In this document: piece after piece, positions 21,657-33,731 of the stretch | Layout: each line of letters starts with the position of its first letter | Position numbering within the stretch: position 1 is the first letter of the stretch | Origin: Branchinecta lynchi | Lineage: Eukaryota; Arthropoda; Branchiopoda; Anostraca; Branchinectidae | Assembly: GCA_023053575.1 (NCBI GenBank) | Contig: JAKZAP010000014.1 | Span: 682,001-746,000 of the forward strand | Reading direction: 5' to 3' | Length of the DNA: 64,000 nt | The notes under the pieces: model-generated | Seen by the model: the letters and a program-made list of their open reading frames with translations, nothing else | The model's database searches: none | Told to the model about the DNA's origin: nothing | Position numbers and translations under genes: made by a program

Positions 21657-22427
21657 TTCATACAACTCCATACGAATAATTATCGAAAAATTTTCATCGG
21701 GTGGTGCACATAGCAAGATGATGGGGCACAGTTAGACTGTTGTAGAGTTTAGAAAAGATGAAACCGACTAAGATTTGGGATATTAGAAGCAAGTGTAGTA
21801 TAAGCGATCCATATCTTTTTACCGAGGTTTTGATTATCAGGCTTGATGGTTTCTTTTAGCTTTTCCGATGGTCATACCAAAGTAACATGACTGTCAGAAA
21901 GCGGAATAGATAGTATCCTGTATTGTGGTGGCCTCTGTTGTCCATCTTTTCTACTTAAATAAAACTGCATTACTCATCCCAAAGTTGATTTTGTATCGAA
22001 ATTCTGAATTTAGACAATCGTGGTCTTGTAGATTTTCTGTCTTCGCCAGATCCAGCAAACATGTTGTTTGTCTAAAGGTCAGACTACGACCGGAATACCA
22101 ACGCTAGTCAAAAACATATAAAGATTCTGAAACAGTTTGTTCATTCCGAAATTTCCGGTTCAGGTTCCGGACGAATTCCTTGACAGGTGGAAAAAATAAA
22201 GTTCAGAAACGGTTGCACTTTCACTTTCCTGAATAGCACTTCGGAAAGGGTTATAACAAAGGTGTGCGAATATATCGACGGAGCGCTGAAGCTAAGAGCG
22301 ACCAAGCTTAGTAAAGAGACTTCATAGCCGCAGGAAAACATTGTTGTTGTTTTCTCTTGTAATGTGTATTATTGTCGTGTTATGTAAATGACCCCTGGGC
22401 TTTTCAATACACTTATATATCTTTTTA

Positions 22428-23490
22428 AGGCACTTGCAGCTCCGCTCAAGTGCCATATACCGATCACTTTTCGGTCGGTCGGTCTGTCGGTCCACTGTTC
22501 TCGAGTTAGGGTATTTCCAAAAGGACTAGGATGATGAAACTTGGCAGGCATATTACGAACTCGACCAAACTAACTTGGAAATAGTCACTTGCCCGATCCG
22601 ACTATCGTGGGGGGAGGGGGAGTTGGCCGAATCCGGAAAATAGGGGCATGCATAACTTTCGAATGGGTGATCGGATCTTATTGAAACTTGACATCTGGAA
22701 ATACCTCGTGTCTCAGATGTCTCAGTTCAAATCCGGACCGGACCCGATGAATCTGAAGGGAGTTGGAGGGGGCGGAAATCCTCTGAAACTGTCAGAGTGG
22801 AGCGATCGGGATGAAACTTGGCGGGAAGAACAACCACAAGCTCTAGATACATAACTGACTGACTGGGTCGATTCGGTCACTGTTGTTGGAGCTGGAGGGG
22901 GGTTCCGGAATTCCGGCGATCCGTAGCTAATGTACTTCCAGGGGGGCTAGAACGATAAAACTTGGCAGGCATATCAGAGACCCGACCAGATCAACTTGAA
23001 AAGAGTCATTCGCCTGATCCGACCATCGTGGGGGGAGGGGGAGTTGGCGGAATCTGGAAAATAGGGGCATGCATAACTTTCGAATGGGTGATAGATTCTT
23101 AATGAAACATGACGTCTGGAAAGACGTCATGTCTCAGATGTCCCATTTTGATTCCGGGCCGGATCCGATGAACTGGGGGGGGGGGGGGGGGGGGGGTCGG
23201 AGCGGAGAACCGAAATCTTATGAGAGTGGAGTGATCAGGATGAAACTTGGTGGGAAGTACAAGCAAAAGTTCTAGGTGCATAGTGACAGAATCGGACTGG
23301 ATTCGGGTACCGCGGGGGGGGGGGGGACTGTAGGGGGGTATCCGGAATTCCAGTGATTGTGAGTTAAGGTACTTCCAGATGTACTAGGACGATAAAACTT
23401 TGCTGGAGCATTAGAAACTTTACATCGTTGGGTTAGACAAAGTCACTTTTCCGATCCGACCATCCTTAAAGAATTCATCTTAACCGCAGA
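22428..23490 (+). mobile_element. Family B repeat element
   Basis: Starts AAGGCACTTGCAGCTCCGCT with the palindromic GGCACTTGAGC/GCTCAAGTGCC end, then a GGTCGGTCGG tract, then TCGAGTTAGGGTATTTCC and GATGAAACTTGGCAGGCATAT. It contains an about 422-bp tandem unit (GGGGCATGCATAACTTTCG at 22643 and 23065) and long G runs at about 23176-23196 and 23314. Relatives: 60974-62393 and the split copy 37059-45390. Confidence 0.8.
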
Positions 23491-24687
23491 ATACAAAAAA
23501 TACTTTTAAGCAACAATTACTTTTTCACGATCGTCATGAGCACATGATCCTTTTTGCCTCAAGGGTTTTGCTTACAAATTGTTTTTAAGCACCCTTAAAG
23601 TGCACACCCTAACCAAAAAGTGAACAAGAATTTTGACCATCACTTCCATCCTCTGACCTAGCCTTGCAGTTTGGCGCATCTTAACCGAAAAGTGAAAAAA
23701 AATTACTTTTGACCACCACCAGCTCTTGTTAATCCAATAACGAATCTCCAACCGACTTTTGAAACAAATTTACTTCTACGAAATTTCCGGGAGAACTGCT
23801 TATCCGGAAATAAATTCAGCATGTCTCCGTACTCCTATAGCAATTTTTTAATCGTCTCCAGACCTAACTTTTAATATACTTTCTTCTGAGTATAGAGTGT
23901 AACCCAGCAAGGAAGTTAACATACGGTGCGCAAAAGGCAGTACATAACTTCCCAAGCCCAGGTCTGCTATACCTCGAACGGTTCGGCACAATTTTGCAGT
24001 AACCATATCTAATTCCTTTAGCGGCTGATTTAACTGCTTCCTCGCAAATCTTTCGCACAGTTTGCGCAATTGCTGTACCAAGCCATCGATTTTTTTCCTC
24101 AGTTATGAGAACAATCTGCTTCACGACTCGACAGATTTGTTTCCTCTTATTTATTACTCCCAATGCTCCATTGACCTAGGTCGTTTTTTCTTCACTTTAC
24201 AGTGAGTGACAATACTTCGACCCCGCATTAGCAATCCGGCCTAGTAAGTCACGGTCACGGTTTAATCTGAGGATACCCGCGACTACCACTCTATCCATCA
24301 TTTCTAGATAAGTTATATGATATGTCCAAGCCACACTATTTCCCTATGGCGCTGATCGAGTGTGCCCTACTAACATCTAGCGGTGTCGCATCTGCCATTG
24401 TTTCATGGATCGATCTACCGGGACGTATTGTATGTGACAAGACGCCTTTGGAATGGCAAGTGATACTCGGAAAATCAGAAACACTTACAGCTGAAGACAC
24501 CGACAGAAAGGTCCAAAGCAGATTCCTGGAAATGTCCGGTTCTTGTCTAGGAAGTTCTTTCTTTCTCGTTGGGAAATCTTTGTTGACGGAATAGCCCTCA
24601 AATCACCTACAATGACAGTGCTTCGTCGATAGACTGCGCCTCTGAGATGGCGCATAAGTGTGACATTGGGTTGGTCATTAATTAGTT
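23491..24687. other. Decayed family B tail, otherwise unrecognised
   Basis: The first 300 bp share phrases with family B edges (CATCTTAACCGCA, AAAGTGCACA, TTGACCA). Open stretches at 23848-24163 (-) and 24322-24594 (+) match no family I know. Confidence 0.4.
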
Positions 24688-24695
24688 ATCAGAGG

Positions 24696-26123
24696 CAGGG
24701 GCGTCGCAAGAGGGGGGGGGGGGTGCAGCACCCTCCCACCTTTTTGAGATTCGGTAAAATTTTGAGAGGGAGGCCGGATGCCCAAAATTATACTAAAATT
24801 GTTCGGTATTTTTTCGATGGCAGAACTGTTCGATATATTTACGGGGATTCGGTAGTTACACAGAATCCTAAATAGGATATCTGTACAAATTTCTTCGGTA
24901 TAATGATCGGGATTCGGTACAATTGGCAGTATTCGGTATTTATCACGAATTTGGTGAGAGAATTTACTGAAATCATTTGGTAATTTATCGATGCCGGAAC
25001 TATTCGGTATATTTATGGAGATTCCTTAGTTACACAGAATCCCAAATAAGCTATTGGTTCAAAATTACTCGGTATCATGATTGGGATTCGGTAATTTATT
25101 CAGTATAATTTCCAGGATTAGCAAGTTAACCACAAATCCTGACTTTGTTCCAGTTTCAACGAAAGTATACCGAATAAGAATATTGTTCGGTAGTCTTTGG
25201 ATACCGAAACAATTCGGTATAATAACCGGGATACGGTAGTTGTATAGAATCTCGAACATGCTATCGGTAAACTTATTCGGTATAATAACAGGGATTTGGT
25301 AATTTATTCGTTAGGGATTCGGAAGTAGTTTATTCCTTTTCTAGCTTTTAGCTATTCGGATTAAACTTGACTGATTGATTGATTGATTGATAAAGTACGA
25401 ACCTTGAAACTCAGAAGAGGTCGAGTGAAGCACTGATTGCAGACAAAAGAGATGATCTATGATATCATCGATAGTCCGTACTTTTATTTTGGATCCCCAA
25501 AAGAATATATACGGTAATCATAAATATTTCGAAAATTCCGCCTGCAGCACTTTTCGTAATATTCTCTATTATGTGGAAGGTCGCGTCATTTGACAGGGGT
25601 TTTAAGCCAGTTTTAGGATTGAGATTTCGAAACATTAAAAGCTAGAATTTGGATGTATATTGGGTAGTATATTAACTAAACTACAGTTGCTGCTGCTGCC
25701 GGAACGTCGCTCCATCCGTTTTCTGGAACAAAAGGATCTGGAACTGGAGTCTCGGTATTTAATCAACGGTAAATGATAGAATTTGTAAGAGAAACAGTTA
25801 AATTTGAGCCTAAAGAAAAAAAATGGATTTTGCTAAATTTTCGCCTGCGGCGTTCGGATTTAATTTTTAGAAGCTGTTACAGCAATCATGCCCGGCAATT
25901 TCTCCATGTGGGCTTCGCCAAAACGCCGCCTAATAGTTGGCTTATCGTCTTTCATACTACCCTTTATTGTTACTCTTCTTACGTAATCGTTTCTGTTCCG
26001 TAATTTAAAGCTCGAGTTCTTAGTTCTAGGATTCGGTAAATTTTTTGAAAGATTCGGTAAAATTTTGGCTCTGCAACCCCCCCCCCCCCCCCCCCCCCAC
26101 CGAATGGACTTGCGACGCCCCTG
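24696..26123. mobile_element. hAT-type DNA transposon, non-autonomous, with 8-bp target duplication
   Basis: The terminal inverted repeat CAGGGGCGTCGCAAG is perfect at both ends. It is flanked by ATCAGAGG at 24688-24695 and again at 26124-26131. An 8-bp duplication with CAGGG-type ends is diagnostic of hAT elements. The interior has G/C homopolymers next to both ends and a repeated ATTCGGTA motif, with no transposase. Confidence 0.93.
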
Positions 26124-26131
26124 ATCAGAGG

Positions 26132-26775
26132 CAATTTTATTCTTACTTCAGAAAATAGAAAAGACGTATAAGAATATCCATTCCCCCTTGGAAACACTGA
26201 TCTTGGTAAACCACCCTAGGTACTGAGATTTTAGGAATATCCTGTGTGGTACAAAACTAACGGAAACTGTGGTAGCGGAGAAGCAGGAACTGGAGAGTGG
26301 TTTTGACGCAGATGTGATAGAGATGATATTAAGATGCGATTGAGAATAGATTGACGGAGAATTTGACGAGAATTAGAGTGAAGGCAAGCCAAACCAATTA
26401 GAATACTGACGATATTTCGTAACCGAAAGGATTAATATAATAATAATAAGTTCAATCGAACCATCAAACGAAAGATTACGATTCCAAATACACATTCGAA
26501 AGGTTGATGCGCCACCTACCCGCCTCTTGCTAGAAATAGCTATTTTCTGCCACGCGCGCCACCCATCTGCCACTTGCGCCACCCGATGTACACCGATTTT
26601 GAGAGTGGGTAACCCCTCGGTAATTCCCCGTTCGCACGCTACCTCTATGTCCGTCAGTCGGGCGTAGCCCGCGGTCAGAGTATCCGGTATCGACATCGAG
26701 ATGGCATCAAAAGGTTCATCTGGACGTCGGAAGTAAAGAATAATAACACCATAAATAACCACACCGGTTCACAAG
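26132..26775. other. No recognised feature
   Basis: An open frame at 26373-26762 (-) shows no recognisable domain and is not called. Confidence 0.35.
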
Positions 26776-27168
26776 ACTTAAAGAACCCCTCGCACTATTT
26801 ACTTTTCAACTTTCAATATTTTAAAATAATTGAATACTTTCAAACTAGGCTCTGCTTTCAACAAATTATCCACAGCTTCGGCTGTTTTAAGCATCTGTCG
26901 ATACCCTTCGATACGTAGCAAAAATTGGGAAAAATTTTACATAGCCCGTTTTCTTAATGGAAAAACTTCTCGCAGACGACCGTCGACAGCGTGACAGATA
27001 GAAGGTGGCAAAACAGAAAAATTAAAAAAATGAACGAGTTTTTGTTAGAAGGGTTCGAATTTACCGTACGAAATTCGGGTCTCCGGGTTTAGAAATGGAT
27101 GGAGTGACTATGGAGTGACTACGGAAGTAGGCTACGTTACTATTATAGGTAAGACAAGGTCCTTCAAG
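26776..27168. mobile_element. TTAA-type MITE, copy 2
   Basis: Same family and orientation as 13396-13776, sharing TGGAAAAACTTCTCGCAGA, CCGTCGACAGCGTGA and GTCTCCGGGTTT. The ends are CTTAAAGAACCCCTCGCA and AGACAAGGTCCTTCAAG, so the right TTAA has decayed. Confidence 0.75.
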
Positions 27169-28074
27169 TAGGTAAAGTCGCCTAAACGAAGCTTGAAGGA
27201 AACACACACGGAATGCCTGAAAAAAAAAAATTAATATCAAGGTCTGGCAGTACGGTTCTTCCTCAAACAGAGACAGCTGCCTAGCAACCGGTGAAAACTC
27301 GGTTGTTTAAAGGAGTGACTTGATACGAATAAAACAGGGGGAGAAACAATCACCAATTGACAGGGATGACTATCGGAAACGGCAACATTTCAAATGGATT
27401 TTCACAATGCAACATTTCGTCTTGGTTATCCGCCGATTGTTAGGTAGAAATGACGTAAATCAATTATCAGTTGCTGCAGAAACCATGGTATTTGATACCA
27501 CGGTAACTTGGACGTGCATTCAGCCTGAAAAGTCTTCACCACATGGGTTACAGTATTTATCCAAAGCTCTGTCCGAAAGAGCATCTGGGTTCCATTCTGC
27601 TAGTTTCGACGACCCCAAGCGTTATGGTTGGAAACCATAGCCACATTCGTGCAATTGCCAAAGTGAACCTGCCCAAGTCGTGTGATGATTTAAGACCAAG
27701 TGGGCCGAGGAGAGGAGCAGCGTCGTCAGGATTGCCAAAGGAAGTACAAAAGTTCTACTTTGTTGGAAGCTAAAGAAACAACTTTTCTTCAAAAAACACT
27801 TTCATCTTATGTTACGACTGCTTATTGTCAGTTCGATGATCAATGTTGTCCATCCGTTAGTTTAATAGCTTTTTTACAGTATAATTCGCGTAATATTGTA
27901 CTCTTGTACTTCAAGTAGAACTAAGAACCTTTTCGGATCTTTTGAGAGATCGAAAAATTGTATTACCGTGGCAATACCGAACGCCGCATTGATAAGAACC
28001 TCTTGGGTTCTATGTGAACAGGCTTGTGTATTAAGACGTACACATCGCGTATAGCGCTATTCAGCTTCTAACAC
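27169..28074. other. No recognised gene; one short foldback block
   Basis: Near 27480-27512, ACCATGGTA and GATACCACGGTAACT recall the foldback family at 2829-3225. Short open frames at 27320-27918 (+) show no domain. Confidence 0.35.
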
Positions 28075-28652
28075 CTATAGAGAGATTGCACCCTACCCGA
28101 TGAAAACGGATATTGCTACCTCATCATCACGGGATCATAACAACAAAATTTAACATTGGGAGGTATAGGACTTGTAACTTTGAAATTGAATTGTCGGCGT
28201 TTTTTCATCATTCTGCGCCAGAAACTTGCTGGAAATGTTAATTGGGCTATTCCTTAACCGCATAATTCTATTTTTGCAAAAGAGTATCCATGGAAGTAAG
28301 AGCTTGAAGGCTTCAAAGTTTGAACACAAAAACGGAGTCTCGAATCCTATTGGTCGGCGATGACGCGGATTTGGAAAAATGTGTTATTATTGACCAATAG
28401 GACAAGACTCCATCTTCGTTTACAAAATTTGACGCCTTCAAACTCTTACTTCCATGGAAACTCTTTTGCAAAAATAGAATTAAACGTTTAAGGAGTAGCC
28501 CAATTTACATTTCCAGCAAGTCCCTGGCTCAGAATGATGATAAAACGCCTATAATTTAATTTCAAAGTTGAAAGTCCTATACTTGTTAATGTTAAATTTT
28601 TTCGTTAGGATCCCGTCCGTTTTCGTCGGGTATGGTGCAATCTCTCTATTTG
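28075..28652. repeat. 578-bp imperfect palindrome
   Basis: Two arms of about 290 bp mirror each other around position 28363. ATAGAGAGATTGCACC at the left pairs with the right-end GCAATCTCTCTATT region, and TTTTGCAAAAGAGT.TCCATGG with CCATGGAAACTCTTTTGCAAAA. Terminal similarity is high, so it could be a long-TIR MITE or a recent inverted duplication. Confidence 0.85.
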
Positions 28653-29442
28653 GATGACGCTCAAGTGAGGCTGTAAGCAAAACCCGTCGCCTACTTTGGC
28701 AGTCCTCCAGCGCCCAGATGACCGCCTTGTCAAACAAGAATGTATCGACATTCTTACCAAAGTAACCTCATAACCTGGAATATTGATAGTCACCGGTACA
28801 TCTCAAGATTTCAATGAAGGAAGAAGAGGCACCAGGAAGAAGGAATTAAATTAAAGAGAGATTCAATAAACTACTACCAATTTCAACCCCAAAAGTGGTG
28901 TTTGTTTCAAGATTAGTGGGTCTCGCCTGTCACGTGGGCATAGGCCGCTCGTTGCGTTATCTCGAGAGCTAAGCTGATTGTGGATTTAGCCCCGTTAAAG
29001 GGTTAGGAGGCGTTTAAACATGTAGGATACAGTAAAACGTGGAAGGTATCGATTATAATACTACAGGTCCAATTTGTCATATAACACAAATGAGAATCAT
29101 ACAACAAAAAAGCTCTTAGGCAACTCTACTGTGAGTTTCTTTTTTTATTCTTTTTCTAGCCTTTCCTAGCTGTGAAGAAGACGAAACATCACTTCAATCG
29201 CTACATTCTAATTTCCTTCCTCTTTTTACCAAATCCTTCTTTTTTTACCCTCTTGGCAAAAAAATAGACACCTGATTTCACGATCCAAGCTTGTATGGAC
29301 AATGCCTGGCCGTACGTAAAAAAAAATTTGCCCATCGAACCCGTCTGCACAAAAAACGGTATTTTCCTTCTTCTGGTTGCTTTTAATTTTTGTTTTGTGA
29401 TGTGTCCATATTTCATTTTTATCTTTTCACTCGTCGTTTCGG
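28653..29442. other. No recognised feature
   Basis: Nothing recognised on either strand. Confidence 0.35.
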
Positions 29443-30630
29443 TTTTTGGGATCCCAAAACGTAAGTGGAGGGATACCTATGACATCGCAAAAGTTGTCCG
29501 TCTGTCCGTCCGTCCGTCCGTCCGTCTGTAAGCACGATAACTCTCGAAGGGAGTGAGATATTTTGATGAAACTTGGTGTGAGGATTCGTTGGGTCGTCGG
29601 ACCAGTCAAGTTCGTAGATGGGCTATGTAGCCCTACATTTAGGGGTGGGGGAGGGGGTTTAAATTAAGGGGCAAACAAAATATTTTGAAACAGCTAATGT
29701 GATAGTCAATTATGGGGTAAGAAGACATGCTGAGCATGATGGTGAAAACTATTTTGTCATCGGACGAGTAGTTCGCCCGGAATCCGGCCAAAACCGGAAA
29801 GTTTGTTAAAAGTAAAAGTTTTATTTGAAGTTGATTAGATGTTCGATTTAGGGGTAGGAAGACATGCTGAAGACGATGGTGAAAACCATTTTCTCGAAGG
29901 ATAAGTAGTACGCCCGGAATCCGGCCGAAACCGGAAAGTTTGTTAAAATTAGAAGTTTTATTTCGAGTTGATAGTTTGATAGTCGATTATGGGGTAAGAA
30001 GACATGCTGAGCACGATGGGGAAAATCATTTTGTCATCGGGCGAGTAGTTCGCCCGGAATCCGGCCAAAACCGGAAAGTTTGTTAAAAGTGAAAGTTTTA
30101 TTTGAAGTTGATTATATGTTCGATTTAGGGGTAGGAAGACATGCTGAAGACGATGGTGAAAATCATTTTCTTGACGGACAAGTAGTTCGCCCGGAATCCG
30201 GCCAAAACCGGAAAATTTGTTAAAAGCAAAAGTTCGAGTAGATGACAGATTAAGGGGTAAGAAGGGAGGCTGAGTCGGTTTATGACGATGTTTTTTTACC
30301 CGGACATATAATTTTTCCGGAATCCGGTTGTAACCGGATTTTTTTTTAAGTCAAACTTTTATTCAAAGTTGATTAGATGTTCTTTATAGGGATAAGGAGA
30401 TACGCTGGTTTTGCTTCTGTATTTTTTTTGTTTGCTGGGCTAGTAGTTCGCTCGGAAATCGGCAGGAAGTCCCGGTCAGTATCGTCAAAATAGATATGGT
30501 TTATAGAGGTATATCTGAACTTGGTTTTCTCTGATAATTAGCCTGTCCAAGACTGGATCTGGCGAAGACAAGACTCGATTGTCTGAATCAAATATTAGAT
30601 TTTTGGGATCCCATCGACACCTTTGGTCTT
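29443..30630 (+). mobile_element. Family A repeat element
   Basis: Same module order as 19164-20607, from TTTTTGGGATCCCAAAACGT to TTTTTGGGATCCCATCGACA and CTTTGGTCTTGTT. The (CCGT)n tract is shorter, and the 137-bp array is partly duplicated as a longer two-unit block, in which GATAGTCRATTATGGGGTAA alternates with GATGTTCGATTTAGGGGTAG. Confidence 0.88.
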
Positions 30631-30907
30631 GTTTATCCAAGTAGAGCATACCGATAAACAGTAAAAAAAAAAAATATTTAAACCACCATTAGGCTTGCCT
30701 CGGGCTGACACTTCGGTCGAAGATAGGCGCGCGTTCAGTCTACGTCCCGATTTATTATTATTTCCGAAGGATCAAACTTCCTTTGCCGTTACTATCCCCC
30801 CTCAACGTATTATACTGAATTTTAGTTTACCGTGTTTGTTCCTTTTCGAGACAGATCAGGCTTCCCTTTTAACACAAAAGTTCCGCTACCTTAGCTGGAC
30901 CAGGCCG

Positions 30908-30980
30908 ACACTCTACATGGCGCCGACACGCTACATGGCACCATGACTCTACATGGCGCCGACACGCTACATGGCACCAG
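30908..30980. repeat. Short tandem repeat, four copies of a CTACATGGC unit
   Basis: Four units of 17-18 bp reading GCCGACACGCTACATGGC with small variations. Confidence 0.8.
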
Positions 30981-31336
30981 CCCCAGGGAACCGAAGTCCG
31001 AAATATCAGTCCGGCTTAATTAAATTCCTAAAAATAGAAAGAATATAGATAAAAATCATCCAGCCAGCCTGTCTATTCTCAAAAAACACTTGCTGACAAA
31101 ATACAGGAAAACACTTCATTCAAACATTGCAAAACCTAGAAGCTCCGATGGGCACTAACTAACCACATGCAAGACCTGTACTGCCTAAGCACAAAAGAAT
31201 ATGTGAAGTCAGAAGCTTAGCCCCTTTCTGGTAGTTTTCTCTACCGATGAATCATCAGAGGAGTCTCCGCTGTACAATGAGGCAGGATACCTACCTTGAA
31301 CAGACTTCGTGCTGAAACAAGGCCGGTAAGTGGCTA

Positions 31337-31502
31337 CACTGTAAAAAAAACTTGCAGTATTTCCTACTGGATCAATTTTGTCTCTACTGAGATAAGATTA
31401 TTTCTAATTCGGATTAATCTTATCCCAATAGAGGTAAGATTAATCCCAGCAGCAAATACTGGAGTTAACTTTACTCCTTACACAGAGAAACTTTTTACAG
31501 TG
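31337..31502. mobile_element. Palindromic MITE, CACTGTAAAAA family, copy 2
   Basis: CACTGTAAAAAAAACTTGCAG to CTTTTTACAGTG, flanked by TA on both sides. The internal halves fold back on each other. Confidence 0.82.
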
Positions 31503-31867
31503 TAGGGGCAAGTTCCTGATCTGGAACTTCCCGCACTTTAATGCTTATTCAACAGATGAGTAAATTCAAGAATTATACCTAAACGAACTTGGCGGATCCA
31601 GAGATTCACTCATGTGAGAGGGGAGGGGGCGATGGCTTTCGATACCGAGAAACTGAAGCATTAAAAAAACTTGTCTATGATCCATCAAACACACAGAAAA
31701 GAACAAGCTCGTATTCGGGATTTAACCTTCATATCCGATTAATTATTTCGATGTTTCGACCAACACAAATCCGAAAAATCGAAAGTCCAGGCGGCTTTCG
31801 TTAATTCGGAGGGTAAAGCGGCACTTCGATGGAGCAAATGGATGTTCAGGTTCTCTCGTGTATCACA

Positions 31868-32196
31868 CAGGGGCGTCACGACTGGGAGGGGGCGGGACGC
31901 GCCCCCCCCCCCCAATGTTGTCGGCCAGTCAGTAAAAAATAACCGAGTCGGCGCGAAGCGCCGCGATTTTTCGTCAAAACAGTTGATTTTTTTCATGAAA
32001 ACAGTCCGTTTTTCTGAAAATTGGTCGATTTTTCGTCAAAATAGTCGGTTTTTCTGAAAATCAGTGAATTTTTAAAATCAGTGGATTTTGTTGAAAATAT
32101 TCCTGTTTTCTGCAGAAAAAGTCGGTAAAAATTACCAGCCAGTCGGTAAATCCCTCATCCCCCCCCCCCCAAACATTTTTGCTAGTAACGGCTCTG
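31868..32196. mobile_element. Short hAT-type MITE with 8-bp target duplication
   Basis: GTATCACA precedes (31860-31867) and follows (32197-32204) an element that begins CAGGGGCGTCACGAC and ends GCTAGTAACGGCTCTG, imperfect inverted ends. It contains poly-C tracts near both ends and AATGTTGTCGGCCAGTC. The left half matches the truncated copy at 48353-48512. Confidence 0.88.
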
Positions 32197-32510
32197 GTAT
32201 CACAAGGCCTTTTATAAGCTTCTAGCCATCATACACAGCGGCGCTATGCTTCTGACTTGAGCAGAAAATCAAATTTATAAGGGTAAAAAAAAATAAAGAA
32301 ACATATATCAAGAGCCTAGTAAACAAGATTGCATAATCTTAGCCGTTTGAACCATACCATTGTACCGACAATCAGAGATAATTTATACAAGTAATAAAAA
32401 AGTATCACCTTCGGATGGAAGATTCAATAAGATCTAACATGAAGACGTCTGACACTTACTGTTTCAGCAAGCAGCAACCGAGATATTAAGCATCGAAAAT
32501 AATGGTGGGT

Positions 32511-32693
32511 TTACACACTGCGTAGAATCCGAGCAATTTCGAATCCGAGCATATTTTACGCACGTATTTGAGCTTGAAAAGATCTCTAGCGAATCGGACG
32601 TATTTGAGAAATCGCTCCATTTCTTATATAAATACGTCCGTGTTGCCAAATACGCTCGGATTTCTAAACGCTCGGATTTAACGCAGTGTGTAA
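32511..32693. mobile_element. MITE with TTACACACTGCGT termini
   Basis: Left TTACACACTGCGTAGAATCC is mirrored by right GGATTTAACGCAGTGTGTAA, with an internal ATCCGAGC/GCTCGGAT pair. It is 183 bp. Confidence 0.88.
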
Positions 32694-32744
32694 GTGTTTG
32701 TTCGTCCAAGCACAATTCACAAACAGTAACTCGGCAAAAAGCTA

Positions 32745-33360
32745 TAACTTCTTTTTCAGAGAGTTAAATGGTCGATCTGTGCATTCTTGTTCCAAACCGA
32801 ACCACTCAACTATAGTGGAAAGTCGTCTGTTGGATCAAGAAATTCAATCTTGGCAGGTTGCCAAGGATGAGTCAATGTCTTTGAGGTTTTATGCAAAAAT
32901 TAAAGAGATTTGGGGGGAGGAAGTGTATTTTAAAGCGGGTCTTAAAAGGGAGGAAACACGGAATTTGATTAGTTGTAGGGCAGACAGTCTGCCACTGGGG
33001 GAAAGAAGACGGTATATTGGGAGGGCAAAGGGTCGGTCCGGTCCTTATTCATGTCCGATGTGTGGCAGCATGGACGAGAATTTAAAGCATTTATTGTGTG
33101 AATGCGAAAGTTTGAGTGAACTTAGGTTAGAAATTTTTGGTGTGAACGGAAGGGGAATGGATGAAGAATGGATGTGTGGTGTAATAGGGAATAACTGTTT
33201 TGGAAATATAAAACAGCTGGTGAGGTTCCTCAGGGTAGCCTTAGCCCGTAGGGATAGGTGCCTATAGGAGTTTAATATTTTTTGTGTGTGGTGTTGTTTT
33301 TTTGTTATATACGTATTTGCCATGGCCGTTGGCTTTTAGCGCAAATAAAATCTAAAAAAT
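32745..33360 (+). mobile_element. LINE 3' fragment with CCHC zinc knuckle
   Basis: The open frame to the stop at 33265-33267 reads KIKEIWGEEVYFKAG, SLPLGERRRYIGRAKG and a CPMCG-x10-H-x4-C knuckle, the C-terminal tail of a non-LTR polymerase. It is homologous to 9376-9760. The 3' UTR ends near GCAAATAAAATCTAAAAAATC. This copy is less damaged than the 9-kb one. Confidence 0.75.
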
Positions 33361-33560
33361 CTAATCTTATGGCATAAAAATAGCAATTGCTATGCTGTCT
33401 ATGCAGATACACTCAAACTCGTACACGATCAAACACTTATATCGTTCCGTAACTCGCTCGCTATCTCGGGGGCATGTCACTGCAAATAGCTACGTACGTT
33501 GCACTCCGGGCTGTCTCTACCCCGGGGAGTTGATGAAAACTTGCTAACTCCTCGGTAAAG

Positions 33561-33731
33561 CTGGGCTCCCGACCAGGTTCTGTTTATTCCGCACCGGTGA
33601 GGTAAAACTGGACACCGGTTAGTTCAAAAACGGGCTACAAGACTGGTGAGTAGTCACCGGTGGGTACAAAAACGGCTTATAAGAAAAACCGGAGACCACC
33701 GATGAGAACTCCCGTGACAAAGAACGCAGCT
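33561..33731. repeat. CCGGT-rich repeat, copy 2 (inverted)
   Basis: Reverse-complement relative of 17819-17984, with ordered ACCGG and CACCGGT blocks. Confidence 0.8.

Noticed and set aside
23848..24163. Two overlapping open frames on the minus strand
   Set aside because: Both look protein-like in places (Leu/Arg-rich) but match no family I know, and overlapping frames cannot both be real. Possibly a decayed retroelement.
26373..26762. 129-codon open frame on the minus strand
   Set aside because: No recognisable domain, splice context or repeat-encoded motif; composition like non-coding surroundings.
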